Program-made: the position numbers and the translations under genes
Assembly: GCF_044797955.1 (NCBI RefSeq)
Contig: NZ_CP085211.1
Span: 1,178,001-1,242,000 of the forward strand
Origin: Idiomarina seosinensis_A
GTDB taxonomy: Bacteria > Pseudomonadota > Gammaproteobacteria > Enterobacterales > Alteromonadaceae
Length of the DNA: 64,000 nt
Direction of reading: 5' to 3'
Part shown: positions 1 through 9,375 of the stretch, one piece after another
How the letters are laid out: every line of letters starts with the position of its first letter
How positions within the stretch are numbered: the first letter of the stretch is position 1
Notes under the pieces: model-generated
The model's input: only the letters and a program-made list of their open reading frames with translations
Told to the model about the DNA's origin: nothing
Database searches by the model: none

Positions 1-1674
1 AATGACAAGCAGCAGTTGCGCAGCCTGACAAAAGCCAATATCGGTATCGTCACTGCTTATAATGATATGTTATCCGCTCACCAGCCCTACCATGACTACC
101 CGGATAAAATTAAGCGGGCAATTCATGAGGTTGGCAGTGTTGCTCAGGTTGCCGGTGGGGTACCTGCCATGTGTGACGGCGTCACCCAGGGCCAACCCGG
201 AATGGATCTAAGCCTGCTAAGCCGTGATGTCATAGCTATGGCAAGTGCCGTCAGCCTTTCGCACAATATGTTCGACGGCGGTCTGATGCTGGGAATTTGC
301 GATAAAATCGTCCCGGGCTTACTTATTTCAGCGCTAAGCTTTGGTCATTTGCCCTTTATTTTTGTTCCGGCAGGACCGATGCCATCGGGTATTCCTAATA
401 AAGAAAAGGCACGCATTCGCGAGCTCTATGCTGAAGGTAAAGTAGGCAAATCAGAGCTGCTCGATGCCGAAGCTGCATCGTACCACACGGCTGGAACATG
501 CACTTTTTATGGCACTGCTAACTCAAATCAGCTGGTGGTCGAACTCATGGGTCTGCACCTGCCCGGGTCGTCTTTTGTTAACCCCGGCACCGAGCTGCGT
601 GAGGCCTTAACCCGTGCCGCTGCTCAGCAAATTACCCGGATCACCGATTTGGGAACTGACTATCGGCCAATTAGCGAAATTGTTACCGCCAAAAGTCTGG
701 TTAACGGCATTATTGGCTTACTGGCAACCGGTGGTTCAACCAATCATACGATGCATCTGGTAGCGATCGCACGGGCAGCTGGTTACGAAATTAACTGGAC
801 TGATTTTGAAGACCTTTCAGCCGTTACCCCCATGCTTACGCGTGTTTATCCAAATGGTGAGGCTGATATTAATTACTTTCAGCGCGCTGGCGGTATGGCA
901 TTCTTAACGCGGGAACTGCGTGATGCCGGCCTGCTGCATAATGATGTTGAAACAGTAGCCGGTCATGGCCTGGAGTTTTACACTAAAAAACCCGAACTTG
1001 GCGACGATGGCAAAATTCGCTGGGTAGAAATCAACGCAGACTCATTAGATGAAGACGTTCTGCGTCCGGTAAGTAACCCCTTTAGCGATCACGGTGGCTT
1101 AAAAGTATTAAGTGGTAATTTAGGCCGTGCGGTTATTAAAACCTCATCGTTACCGGAAGAAATTGAACCGATTGTCGCACCTGCTGTTGTGTTTACTGAC
1201 CAGAATCAACTGGATGCTGCTTTTCAGGCCGGCGATTTGAATAAGGACTGCATTGTGGTGGTGAAGTATCAGGGTCCCAAAGCTATCGGCATGCCAGAAC
1301 TTCACAAACTAACACCGCCTTTGGGTGTGCTGCAAAAGCGTGGCTTTAAGGTCGCACTGGTGACCGATGGTCGTATGTCCGGGGCATCTGGAAAGGTGCC
1401 GGCGGCGATACACGTTACGCCGGAAGCCGTTGATGGTGGCTTAATTGCTAAGGTCAAGGACGGTGACAGGGTAAAACTGGATTTTGTTACCGGCGAACTG
1501 GAGCTATTGGTTGATAGCGACGAGCTAAAACAGCGAGAGCCACAGCCAATTGATTTAACCGAAAGTCATTTCGGCATGGGCCGTGATTTATTTGGTAATC
1601 TACGCGCCAGTTTTAGCGGTGCCGAGCAGGGCGCCTGTGTACTATTTAAGGACGACAAAGAGTATGGTGAGTAG
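1..1674 (+). CDS. edd: Phosphogluconate dehydratase (Edd), 5'-truncated by window edge
   Basis: Dehydrates 6-phosphogluconate to KDPG, the first dedicated step of the Entner-Doudoroff pathway, in the cytosol. The reading frame is open from base 1, so about 50 N-terminal residues of the roughly 600-residue family length lie outside the window. IlvD/Edd hallmarks are visible: AMCDGVTQG and GTCTFYGTANSN, which carry the Fe-S cluster cysteines, and the C-terminal VTDGRMSGASGKVP segment. It is followed, with an 11-base overlap, by glk and then eda, so the three form one operon. The promoter lies upstream of the window. Family assignment is very secure. Confidence 0.97.
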   Translation, partial: NDKQQLRSLTKANIGIVTAYNDMLSAHQPYHDYPDKIKRAIHEVGSVAQVAGGVPAMCDGVTQGQPGMDLSLLSRDVIAMASAVSLSHNMFDGGLMLGICDKIVPGLLISALSFGHLPFIFVPAGPMPSGIPNKEKARIRELYAEGKVGKSELLDAEAASYHTAGTCTFYGTANSNQLVVELMGLHLPGSSFVNPGTELREALTRAAAQQITRITDLGTDYRPISEIVTAKSLVNGIIGLLATGGSTNHTMHLVAIARAAGYEINWTDFEDLSAVTPMLTRVYPNGEADINYFQRAGGMAFLTRELRDAGLLHNDVETVAGHGLEFYTKKPELGDDGKIRWVEINADSLDEDVLRPVSNPFSDHGGLKVLSGNLGRAVIKTSSLPEEIEPIVAPAVVFTDQNQLDAAFQAGDLNKDCIVVVKYQGPKAIGMPELHKLTPPLGVLQKRGFKVALVTDGRMSGASGKVPAAIHVTPEAVDGGLIAKVKDGDRVKLDFVTGELELLVDSDELKQREPQPIDLTESHFGMGRDLFGNLRASFSGAEQGACVLFKDDKEYGE

Positions 1675-2680
1675 CGAACAGACACCGGTTATCGACGGCT
1701 ATGCGGTTGTTGCCGACATTGGTGGCACCAACGCCCGGTTTGGTCGTATCAATCTGGATACCTTTGAACTGGATAGGATTCAGGTATTCCCCTGTGCTGA
1801 TTACCTGAATTTGACCGATGCAATGATTGCCTATCGTGAGCAGCAAGATGTGCCGCTTGAACACGTGGCAATTGCTATTGCCTGCCCGGCTGAGTTTGAT
1901 GCAATTCAGATGACCAATCATCACTGGCAATTTTCGGTCGAAGGAACGAAACGTGCGCTGGGACTAAAAAGCTTTATCGTGCTTAATGATTTTGCAGCGG
2001 CGGCAATGAGCTTGGTTACGCTGGACAAAAAAGAGCAAAAGAAGATAGGCGGCGGTGCTCAGCAAAATGACGGTCCTAAAGCCGTATTAGGCGCAGGTAC
2101 AGGGCTGGGAGTCGGGCATTTAGTTACGCTGCCTAACGGCGATGTCATGCCGTTGCCCGGCGAAGGTGGACATGCTGACTGGGCGCCTATTAACGAGAAA
2201 GAATGGGCGATTCACGAGTTCTTATCCCATCGCTTTGAAGGGCGGGTTTCGGCAGAACGTATTTTGTCGGGTCCCGGGCTCGAAAATCTGTATCAGGCTA
2301 TTGCCGCTTACCACGATCGGGCAGTTCCACCACTGCGAGCCAAAACTATTGGTGCGCGCGCCCTGAGTGGTTGCGATGCAATCGCGGTTGAGGCAGTTGA
2401 GCAGTTTTTTGCAAGCCTGGGCAGTTTTGCCGGTAATTTAGCCTTAACGTTAAATACCCGGGGCGGCGTTTATATCGCCGGTGGCGTAGTGCCAAAACTC
2501 TTGCCAATGATGGCAGCCTCCGAGTTCCGCTCGCGATTTGAGCAAAAAGGCCGCTTTTGCAATCTGGCAGAATCCATTCCTTGTTATGTGATTACCGCTG
2601 AGCATGCGGGTATGCGTGGTGTAGCGCAATATCTAAAGCAGCGTTTAAAAAATCGCGTGCAAGCCAAACAAACAGCGTAG
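1664..2680 (+). CDS. glk: Glucokinase (Glk)
   Basis: ATP-dependent phosphorylation of glucose to glucose-6-phosphate, feeding the Entner-Doudoroff route. The 338-residue product has the bacterial glucokinase signature: phosphate-binding VVADIGGTNARF near the N-terminus, LNDFAAAAMSL with the catalytic Asp, GAGTGLGVGHLV, and LPGEGGHADWAP. I chose the ATG at 1664 because it overlaps the end of edd and leaves only a short tail before the first beta strand; the open frame upstream of it lies inside edd. Translational coupling to edd is likely, and eda begins 5 bases after the stop. Confidence 0.95.
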   Translation: MVSSEQTPVIDGYAVVADIGGTNARFGRINLDTFELDRIQVFPCADYLNLTDAMIAYREQQDVPLEHVAIAIACPAEFDAIQMTNHHWQFSVEGTKRALGLKSFIVLNDFAAAAMSLVTLDKKEQKKIGGGAQQNDGPKAVLGAGTGLGVGHLVTLPNGDVMPLPGEGGHADWAPINEKEWAIHEFLSHRFEGRVSAERILSGPGLENLYQAIAAYHDRAVPPLRAKTIGARALSGCDAIAVEAVEQFFASLGSFAGNLALTLNTRGGVYIAGGVVPKLLPMMAASEFRSRFEQKGRFCNLAESIPCYVITAEHAGMRGVAQYLKQRLKNRVQAKQTA

Positions 2681-2685
2681 GAACC

Positions 2686-3237
2686 ATGATGACAGCACAT
2701 GATATTTTTGCACGGGCCACAATTATTCCGGTAATGACGGTAACCGATATTGATAGCGCCGTAAGCTTAGGAAGGGTACTTTATAAGCAAGGCTATGAGG
2801 TTCTTGAAGTCACTTTGCGCACTAGCGCAGCGGTTCATGCCATTGAAGAGCTGCGCCGTCAGTTGCCCAATGCTTTAATTGGCGCCGGTACAGTACTTAA
2901 TAAAAAAGACTTGCAGCTGGTTACCACCGTTGGCGCGCAGTTTGCGATCAGTCCCGGAGCCACACCTGACTTGTTAAAAGCGGGCCGTGAAGCTGATATC
3001 CCTTTGATTCCCGGGGTTGCCACTGTATCTGAGGTAATGCAGGGTATCGAATATGGCTATAACGAGTTTAAGCTGTTCCCGGCCGCTGCTATTGGTGGAG
3101 TTAAGTTATTAAAGTCAATCGATGCGCCGCTCGCGGGGGTAAAGTTTTGCCCCACTGGCGGCATTAACGAATCCAATTATAAAGATTATCTTGCTTTGCC
3201 GAATGTCAGTTGTGTTGGCGGCAGCTGGATTATCTAA
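2686..3237 (+). CDS. eda: KDPG aldolase (Eda), C-terminally short
   Basis: Cleaves 2-keto-3-deoxy-6-phosphogluconate to pyruvate and glyceraldehyde-3-phosphate, completing the Entner-Doudoroff branch encoded by edd and glk upstream. The class I aldolase core is intact: LEVTLRT with the catalytic Glu, GAGTVL, AISPG, EFKLFPA with the Schiff-base Lys, and FCPTGGI. The protein is 183 residues against about 205-213 in the family and stops just after the last barrel strand (CVGGSWII), so the usual C-terminal helix of about 25-30 residues is missing. Its stop codon overlaps the stop of the converging chemoreceptor gene, so a rearrangement may have clipped it. Function is plausible but not certain. 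Confidence 0.9.
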   Translation: MMTAHDIFARATIIPVMTVTDIDSAVSLGRVLYKQGYEVLEVTLRTSAAVHAIEELRRQLPNALIGAGTVLNKKDLQLVTTVGAQFAISPGATPDLLKAGREADIPLIPGVATVSEVMQGIEYGYNEFKLFPAAAIGGVKLLKSIDAPLAGVKFCPTGGINESNYKDYLALPNVSCVGGSWII

Positions 3238-5159
3238 ACTTTAAAACGACTTACCAGGCTACGTAGCGTGTTTGCAGTTTCTGACAGTTGATTACTGGCT
3301 ACCACTATCTGTTCAACAGAGTGGTCACTGCTCTCTGCGATATCATTAATGCGGGTCACGCTTTCATTGATTTCTTCCGCCACCGAAGACTGTTCTTCCA
3401 CGGCGGTAGCTACTTGCGTATTCATATCCTTTATCGATGCTACCGACGTCATGATCTGCTCTAAAGCGACAATAGTATTGTCTCCCTCGCTTACCGCTTC
3501 TGAGGATTTCGTTTGATTGCCCTGCATTACTTTTACCAGGCCCTGGGTGCTGTTGATAATGCTATCGATAATTTTTTCTATCTCAACAGTTGAGGTCTGG
3601 GTTTTTTGTGCCAGCGTTCGGACTTCATCGGCAACAACTGCGAAGCCGCGCCCAGCTTCACCCGCGCGGGCTGACTCAATAGCGGCATTAAGTGCTAGTA
3701 GATTGGTTTGGTCGGCGATGTTGCGAATAACTTCAAGCACACTGGCAATAGCGCCGCTGTTGTTCTCAAGCTCTGCCATGCCGGCTGCGGCTTGCTCGAC
3801 CTCTTTAGCAAGTTGATTTATTTTTTGCACACAAGAGCCAACAGTCTCTTTACCGGCACTAGCGGTGTCGCTGGTTTCTTCGGCACTAGTGGCAGCGCTA
3901 TGAGTGTTGTTGGCTATTTCCTGAATGGAGGCCGACATTTCGTTAACAGCGGTTGCAACCTGATTGAGTTCGTCACGTTGTGTTCTGACGCCTTTGCGTG
4001 TTTCTACAGAAATAGCATTGAGCTCGTCGGTCGCAGTTGCCATTTGCATAGCAGCGTCGGCAACCTCCTTGACTATCTGTTGGACTTTACTGACAAACTT
4101 GTTATAACTCTCTGCCAGGTCGCTTAGTTCGTCAGAGCCGCTGGTATCCAGCCGTTGTGTTAAATCGCCTTCGCCTTCGGCGATGTCATTCAGGTTTTTA
4201 ACCGTAGTTCGTAAGGGGCGGACGATACTTTTGGCTAACCAGGCAGAAACCAGCAGGGCTACCGCAATCCCGATAATAGCTAAAACCACCACGAAGTTGC
4301 GTGTTGCGGCCATACTATCGGCGTAATATTGGCGGTTCATCGCGATTTCCAGAACAGCAATTGGGGTACCACTAAAGTCTTTAATAGAGCGTGTATAAAT
4401 CGCATAGGGAGTACCGTTGAGGTCGCTGCGCTCGATACCCGGCTGACCCTGCCAGGCATCTAATACCTCCTCATCACTGACTATAGTTTCGCCAGCTATG
4501 GTAGTCGCAAGAATGCTTGTATTACTTCCGTTTACACCATGAATAGCAAGTTTAGCCCCGTAGTCTTGTGTAAATAAGTTGGCAAAAGCATCCCCCAGAT
4601 TTAGTCCAAATTCTACTGAACCGAGGTGCTGGCCTCTTTGACTTATTGGGTATAGTCCTCGGATGCCGATACCTGCAACGCCACCATCTAAGCCCCGAAC
4701 TGGCTCTTTCGTTTTATTGACGGCTACAATAGTGGGTCTTAAAGTGGTCAAGTCATCGCCGTATTTCTGCCTATTGTGGAGTCGAAGAAATGATGTTGCC
4801 GGCGGAGTATGAAACTGAAATTGAGCAACACCGTAATTTTTTTTAAGCGTCTGGAACATCTCGCCATAAGTCTCAATTAACCGCTTGCGGTCGCCTTGGG
4901 CGAAGCGATTACCGGTTTCCGGGTTTAAGGCAACGATAGCGCTCATGCTTTCAGCAAAGCGGGCACGTGTATCAATTTGCGAGCGGGCGGCTTCAAACAA
5001 GTTTTGAAGCTCTCGTTGTTCAGCTTCGCGCATGACCGAGCTGGAATTAACCAAATAAAACACCGACATAACAACAATAATAATGGTCACAACTGCGCCA
5101 AAGCCAATGGCTAATCTTAATCCAATGTTTATATTTCTGAACATACGGCCCCCGGCCAT
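3234..5159 (-). CDS. Methyl-accepting chemotaxis protein with periplasmic Cache-like sensor
   Basis: Inner-membrane chemoreceptor, up to 641 residues. Order of parts: membrane segment at about residues 15-38, a periplasmic sensor of about 245 residues resembling a double Cache fold, a second membrane segment at about 287-310, HAMP, then the long cytoplasmic coiled coil. The signalling hairpin tip is clear (NQTNLLALNAAIESARAGE followed by GRGFAVVADEVR), which binds CheA/CheW. A second in-frame ATG at 5144 has a G-rich stretch just upstream and could be the real start, giving 636 residues. The ligand cannot be read from the sequence. No chemotaxis operon is nearby, so it is an orphan receptor. 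Confidence 0.93.
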   Translation of the reverse strand: MAGGRMFRNINIGLRLAIGFGAVVTIIIVVMSVFYLVNSSSVMREAEQRELQNLFEAARSQIDTRARFAESMSAIVALNPETGNRFAQGDRKRLIETYGEMFQTLKKNYGVAQFQFHTPPATSFLRLHNRQKYGDDLTTLRPTIVAVNKTKEPVRGLDGGVAGIGIRGLYPISQRGQHLGSVEFGLNLGDAFANLFTQDYGAKLAIHGVNGSNTSILATTIAGETIVSDEEVLDAWQGQPGIERSDLNGTPYAIYTRSIKDFSGTPIAVLEIAMNRQYYADSMAATRNFVVVLAIIGIAVALLVSAWLAKSIVRPLRTTVKNLNDIAEGEGDLTQRLDTSGSDELSDLAESYNKFVSKVQQIVKEVADAAMQMATATDELNAISVETRKGVRTQRDELNQVATAVNEMSASIQEIANNTHSAATSAEETSDTASAGKETVGSCVQKINQLAKEVEQAAAGMAELENNSGAIASVLEVIRNIADQTNLLALNAAIESARAGEAGRGFAVVADEVRTLAQKTQTSTVEIEKIIDSIINSTQGLVKVMQGNQTKSSEAVSEGDNTIVALEQIMTSVASIKDMNTQVATAVEEQSSVAEEINESVTRINDIAESSDHSVEQIVVASNQLSETANTLRSLVSRFKV

Positions 5160-5284
5160 TTAACGTTGTAAACGATTATCGCTCAATTTTAAAAAAAATA
5201 TAGTGATAATCACTCAGCTGGACCATTAATCCCTGAGTACTTACCCTTAGGCTGTCAACAACGGTTGAGGGGTAGCCGTGCTAA

Positions 5285-5314
5285 AAAAAAGGGAGCCTAT
5301 ACGGCTCCCTTTTA
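5285..5314 (-). terminator. Rho-independent terminator after the 5330-6121 aldo/keto reductase
   Basis: A 7-bp stem GGGAGCC / GGCTCCC with loop TATAC is followed on the minus strand by a run of eight T. It sits about 15 bases after the reductase stop. The plus-strand side also has a short T run, so it could act in both directions. Confidence 0.85.
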
Positions 5315-5329
5315 TTCATCGTGGTTCGG

Positions 5330-6121
5330 TTAGTCCCAGTCGGGCGCAAAATCTGGATCAATGATCCGCTCGTTTTGGTCAAGTGCGGCAATATCCAGCA
5401 TATCCTGTTCTGTCAGCTGGACCTTTTGCGCTTTAAAATTACTGCGTAAATGGTCCGTGTTGGTTGTGGACGGGATGGTAATAAAGCCTTTTTGCATCTC
5501 CCAGGCAAGGGCGATTTGCGCAGGCGTCGCATCATGCTCTAGCGCGATACCCCTGAGTGTGCTGTTTTCTACTACCTTACCTTTGGCAAGGGGTAGATAG
5601 GCAGTTACCTTAATTCCTTTATCTTCACAGGCTTCAGTGACTTTACGGTTTTGCATAAAGGGGTGGACTTCAATTTGATTGGTCGCAATGTTTTCGGCAC
5701 CCACATGCTGGATAGCGCGCTCCATTAGGTCAATAGTGAAGTTGGATACGCCAAAGTGTTTAATTAAGCCCTGTTCACGGGCTTGCATAAGGGCATCCAG
5801 TGTTTCTTCCATCGGCACTTCGTTGTTAGGCGAGGGCCAGTGGATGAGGGCCATATCGATGCAGTTGCGCTGTAATTTGTCGGCGCTTTGCTGAAGGCTA
5901 TCCAGTACCTGTTGATGCTTAAAGCGGTCAAACCACACTTTAGTAGTGACAAACACATCATCGCTGTTGGATTGTGCCAGGCCTTTGCCGACATCCGCCT
6001 CGTTTTCGTAGGCTTGTGCCGTATCAATGTGTTTATAACCCGTTTCAACAGCTTCGGTAATGAGCTCAGTGAGCGTTGGGCCTTTAAGACGAAAGGTTCC
6101 CATGCCAAAATTCGGTATCAT
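5330..6121 (-). CDS. dkgB: DkgB-type aldo/keto reductase
   Basis: NADPH-dependent aldo/keto reductase of the AKR family, 263 residues, very like E. coli DkgB (2,5-diketo-gluconate / methylglyoxal reductase). The tetrad residues are visible: Asp and Tyr in HIDTAQAYENEADVG, Lys in TTKVW, His in LIHWPSP. The C-terminus has the family IPSTTNTDHL cofactor loop. It begins 28 bases after the flavin reductase at 6150-6824 and shares a terminator with it, so the two are probably co-transcribed. A close paralog of identical length is encoded at 11675-12466. The true substrate is not known; aldehyde detoxification is the usual inference. Confidence 0.9.
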   Translation of the reverse strand: MIPNFGMGTFRLKGPTLTELITEAVETGYKHIDTAQAYENEADVGKGLAQSNSDDVFVTTKVWFDRFKHQQVLDSLQQSADKLQRNCIDMALIHWPSPNNEVPMEETLDALMQAREQGLIKHFGVSNFTIDLMERAIQHVGAENIATNQIEVHPFMQNRKVTEACEDKGIKVTAYLPLAKGKVVENSTLRGIALEHDATPAQIALAWEMQKGFITIPSTTNTDHLRSNFKAQKVQLTEQDMLDIAALDQNERIIDPDFAPDWD

Positions 6122-6149
6122 ATTGCCTCCTTGTTCTGACTATTTAGGT

Positions 6150-6824
6150 TTATTCCTCAAAAACTAATGCGTCCGGGTCGGCACCCAGTTGTTTCAGTGC
6201 TTCCATCATCTTGTCGTTAAATTCATCGGGGCCACAGACGTAGAATGCCTGGCTGAAATCCTCGATTTGCGATTTCAAAAACTCTTTGTCGATTTCGTCG
6301 TCTAAGAAAATATGATCGCCAGAGGGTTTTTCGCGTGTTATCACGTTTATAAACTGACTGCCCAGCATACGCTGGAACTCGTCTTTTAGAATGATGTCCT
6401 GTTCGGTTTTATTGGAAAAAATCAATTTGTTGTTGCCAATTTTTCCTTTGTTATGCAGATCTCGTAAAATCGCGATAAAGGGCGTGACACCAGCGCCACC
6501 GGCCAGGAAAACGCCTTCGTTTTTATACTCTATGGTGCCCCAGGGCTCATCAATAATAAAAGAATCACCGACAGAAAGCTGCCCGATTTGCTCTGTAACA
6601 CCGTCGTGATCCGGGTAGATCTTGATGATAAATTCTAAATACGGATCGCTGCTTAGACAGGTGAACGTAAAGGGCCGCTTTTCATCGCGCCAGCCGTCAC
6701 GGTCCACAGATACTTCGGTAGCCTGACCTGGGGTAAAGCTATATCCGGCGGGCTTTTCCAGTCGTATCCGTTTAACGTCATGGGTAACGTCAGAAATGTC
6801 CTGAATTTTTATGGTATGGCTCAT
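6150..6824 (-). CDS. FAD/NAD(P)-binding oxidoreductase (ferredoxin-NADP reductase family)
   Basis: A small 224-residue flavoprotein with the ferredoxin reductase fold. KRPFTFTCLSS matches the FAD-binding RxYT/S motif of the N-terminal barrel, FLAGGAGVTPFIAIL is the pyrophosphate-binding loop of the NAD(P) domain, and FYVCGPDEFNDKMMEAL is the conserved CGP motif near the C-terminus. No 2Fe-2S or flavodoxin domain is fused to it, so it needs an outside electron partner. It lies upstream of the dkgB-like gene, which suggests a shared role in reductive detoxification, but this is inference. Confidence 0.85.
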   Translation of the reverse strand: MSHTIKIQDISDVTHDVKRIRLEKPAGYSFTPGQATEVSVDRDGWRDEKRPFTFTCLSSDPYLEFIIKIYPDHDGVTEQIGQLSVGDSFIIDEPWGTIEYKNEGVFLAGGAGVTPFIAILRDLHNKGKIGNNKLIFSNKTEQDIILKDEFQRMLGSQFINVITREKPSGDHIFLDDEIDKEFLKSQIEDFSQAFYVCGPDEFNDKMMEALKQLGADPDALVFEE

Positions 6825-6961
6825 GATCTACCTCACAGTATCTGTTGGTGATTATCCAGCGATATTCTCCTGATAAACATAGTCAAAGATCGCTGGTTTT
6901 TACAGTTTGTGAGATTATTCAGGCGACTTGCGGCCTGATAGTCCGCCACTAGCGGCGTTTT

Positions 6962-7486
6962 TTAAAAGGGTAAAACCCATGTCAGAGAGAAAAAGTCCAG
7001 ACCATCGTTGGGCTTTTCGATATCTGCGTTAGAGTGGTGAGTGTAGGCTAGGGACACCCGTGCTTTTGATTCGGCATTGTATTGCCAGGCTAAGCCCAAA
7101 CGATCTTCAAAATGCCAGTGAGTTGATAAGTTTCGATCACCAATTCGGGTATTATCCAGGTAGGTAACGCCGATTCCGGCTTCAAAAAAAAGCGGGCGAC
7201 TGGATTGTGTTAATTGCCAGCTAAGGATAGGGGACACACTGAACGCGGTAATATTATCTGCGGTATCATTGCTGTTTTGCCAATGATTTAAGCCGCCTTC
7301 AAACGCGAGAGTCGGAGAGGCGGCCCAGTTAAGCCACTCGGGGGCGAAGCTATCGCTGCGCAAGCTAAGGCGGGCACCACGAAGCTGATCGGCTGAATAG
7401 GCACCGGCAAAATGAATTTCTGCGGCGCTGAGTGTTGCTGGTACAGAGCCCAGAACCAGAAAGGTGGAAAACACGACTTTTTTCAT
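6962..7486 (-). CDS. pagL: PagL-type lipid A 3-O-deacylase (outer membrane)
   Basis: A 174-residue outer-membrane beta-barrel enzyme that removes the 3-O acyl chain from lipid A. The N-terminus is a signal peptide ending near SAA at residue 22, and the last residue is Phe as expected for a Bam-assembled barrel. The C-terminal motif YTHHSNADIEKPNDGLDF carries the H-x-S pair (about H150 and S152) and an acidic residue 12 positions later (D164) in the place of the catalytic Glu of Pseudomonas PagL. It seems monocistronic. Confidence 0.85.
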   Translation of the reverse strand: MKKVVFSTFLVLGSVPATLSAAEIHFAGAYSADQLRGARLSLRSDSFAPEWLNWAASPTLAFEGGLNHWQNSNDTADNITAFSVSPILSWQLTQSSRPLFFEAGIGVTYLDNTRIGDRNLSTHWHFEDRLGLAWQYNAESKARVSLAYTHHSNADIEKPNDGLDFFSLTWVLPF

Positions 7487-7562
7487 TAAGTACTCCTGAC
7501 ACTTAACCTAAAAGCAGAGCATTATATACATTCATTGGTGTATGTAAAGCTGGTTGTTTTAA

Positions 7563-9308
7563 TCAGGTTTGTGTCAGGGTACTGCATTTGTCAGCGCTGG
7601 TTGGGCGGCTGTACCAATAGCCCTGAATTTCATCGCAGCCAAGTTCGCGCAGATAGTCGCAACTGGCTTTATTTTCTACACCTTCGGCGACGACCCGGTA
7701 ACCCAGGCGTTGAGCCATACCGATCATGGCATTGACGATGGCTTGATTGCGATGACTTTTTTCTATATCGAAAACAAACGCTCGATCAATTTTAACCACG
7801 TGGGCCGGTATATCATGTAGGTAGGTCAGCGAGTTGTAACCGGTGCCAAAATCGTCGATAGCAATCGATACGCCCGCATCGGCCAATGTTGTTAACTGTG
7901 CCATAGCCTGTTTACTATGGCTAACAATGGCGCTTTCCGTTAGTTCCAGCTCCAGCCAGTGAGTTCTAACGTCGGCCTCATGTAGAGCGGATAAAATGTG
8001 CTGAGCAAAGCCGGCTTCGTCCAGATTATTGCCGGAAACATTCATCGCAACCTGCAATTCATGGCCTTGCTCTTGCCAACTTTTTATCTGTTCAATGCAA
8101 TGCTGCAGAACCCAGCCAGTAAGTTCGCGAACCAATGAGGTATTTTCGATTAATGGCACAAATTCAGCAGGTGAAATTTCACCCAATTCAGGGTGTTGCC
8201 AGCGCAGCAGCGCTTCAACAGATTGACACTTTCCGGAGCTTAGGTTCAGGCGCGGCTGAAACTGCAGATAGAGCTCTCCGGGTTTTTCCAGTGCTTTGCG
8301 AAAATCGTGCAATATGGTAAAACGCCGGCGATGCTCATTGTCCAGCTGCTGCGAGTAGAGTATTACTGGCTCGCCTTTTAAGCGGGCGTCCTGACTGGCG
8401 CTATGTACGGTACGGATAATATCAGCACCGTTAGCATTACTTAAGTCAAAGGGCGCGATGCCAACCACCGGTGTGTGCAGCAATGATAAGGACTCGCTGA
8501 CTACTACATCCTTAACTAACCGCCAGATGTTACTACCTATTTGGTCAATGTGTGTATCATCATTCCTAACCAGGTACAGGTACTCACAGCCACCGATATA
8601 ATACAGCCAATCACCATGGGCAAGATTACTTTTCAGGTGCCTGCCAACGTCATGAGCCATATTATCCAGACTGGGCAGTCCGACCACTCTTTGCAGTGAG
8701 CGTATCTGGCTTTCGTCAAACAAATCGATATGCAGGGCGTACCATAGCCCTTGACCTTCGTCTTTGCGCAAGTCATCGATGTCTTCGATAAACTGATTAC
8801 GATTTGGCAGGCCAGTTATCGGATCCAGACGTCCAAAGGCGTGTTGCAGCTCAATTTGATCCATCACCATGGCGGCCATGTCACTCAATAAAGCTCGTTC
8901 ATCATCGGTGATTTGACGTGGCTCGTGTCCTAAAACACACATAGCCCCCAGGGTATAGCCTTCCTGAGTGGTTAACGGTGCTCCCGCATAAAAGCGTATG
9001 CCGGATTCAGCTAACCCACTGTTTTGATACATTGTTGACTCGAGCAGGTCGGGTACAACGACAAACCCTGAGGTGTCTGATACTTCACCGCAACAGGCTT
9101 TAAAACGGGGGATCTCCCGATGTTCAACACCAACCCGCGATTTAAACCACTGCCTGTCTTCATCACTTAAGGAAACTGCCGCGATAGGCAGGTCAAACAA
9201 CTTGCTGGCCAGCCGGGTAATCCGGTCAAAGCTCTCACTGGGTGGAGTATCCAGCAAATTAAGCTGGCGTAATGCAGCCAGGCGCTTACTCTCATAATCC
9301 TTTTGCAT
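7563..9308 (-). CDS. GAF - degenerate GGDEF - EAL protein, likely c-di-GMP phosphodiesterase
   Basis: A 581-residue cytosolic signalling protein. Residues about 20-150 form a GAF domain, about 155-310 a GGDEF domain, and about 325-575 an EAL domain. The GGDEF signature is changed to GGCEY, so cyclase activity is unlikely. The EAL part looks active: EALLRW, MNVSGNNL, ELELTES, AIDDFGTGYNSL, VKIDRAF and VAEGVE supply the metal and catalytic residues. It most likely degrades c-di-GMP with input from the GAF domain. GAGGAC stands six bases before the ATG. A PilZ c-di-GMP receptor is encoded at 18450-19148. Confidence 0.92.
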   Translation of the reverse strand: MQKDYESKRLAALRQLNLLDTPPSESFDRITRLASKLFDLPIAAVSLSDEDRQWFKSRVGVEHREIPRFKACCGEVSDTSGFVVVPDLLESTMYQNSGLAESGIRFYAGAPLTTQEGYTLGAMCVLGHEPRQITDDERALLSDMAAMVMDQIELQHAFGRLDPITGLPNRNQFIEDIDDLRKDEGQGLWYALHIDLFDESQIRSLQRVVGLPSLDNMAHDVGRHLKSNLAHGDWLYYIGGCEYLYLVRNDDTHIDQIGSNIWRLVKDVVVSESLSLLHTPVVGIAPFDLSNANGADIIRTVHSASQDARLKGEPVILYSQQLDNEHRRRFTILHDFRKALEKPGELYLQFQPRLNLSSGKCQSVEALLRWQHPELGEISPAEFVPLIENTSLVRELTGWVLQHCIEQIKSWQEQGHELQVAMNVSGNNLDEAGFAQHILSALHEADVRTHWLELELTESAIVSHSKQAMAQLTTLADAGVSIAIDDFGTGYNSLTYLHDIPAHVVKIDRAFVFDIEKSHRNQAIVNAMIGMAQRLGYRVVAEGVENKASCDYLRELGCDEIQGYWYSRPTSADKCSTLTQT

Positions 9309-9375
9309 TCAGTGTCCTCTATCAACTGACTCCCTAGTTTACACCATCTTTAGGCCGCTATAAAAAAGACAGCAA

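Noticed and set aside
6845..6896. Inverted repeat CCAGCGAT / ATCGCTGG with a T run
   Set aside because: It is in plus-strand terminator orientation but no plus-strand gene lies upstream, and the loop is long; probably chance or part of a regulatory site I cannot define.
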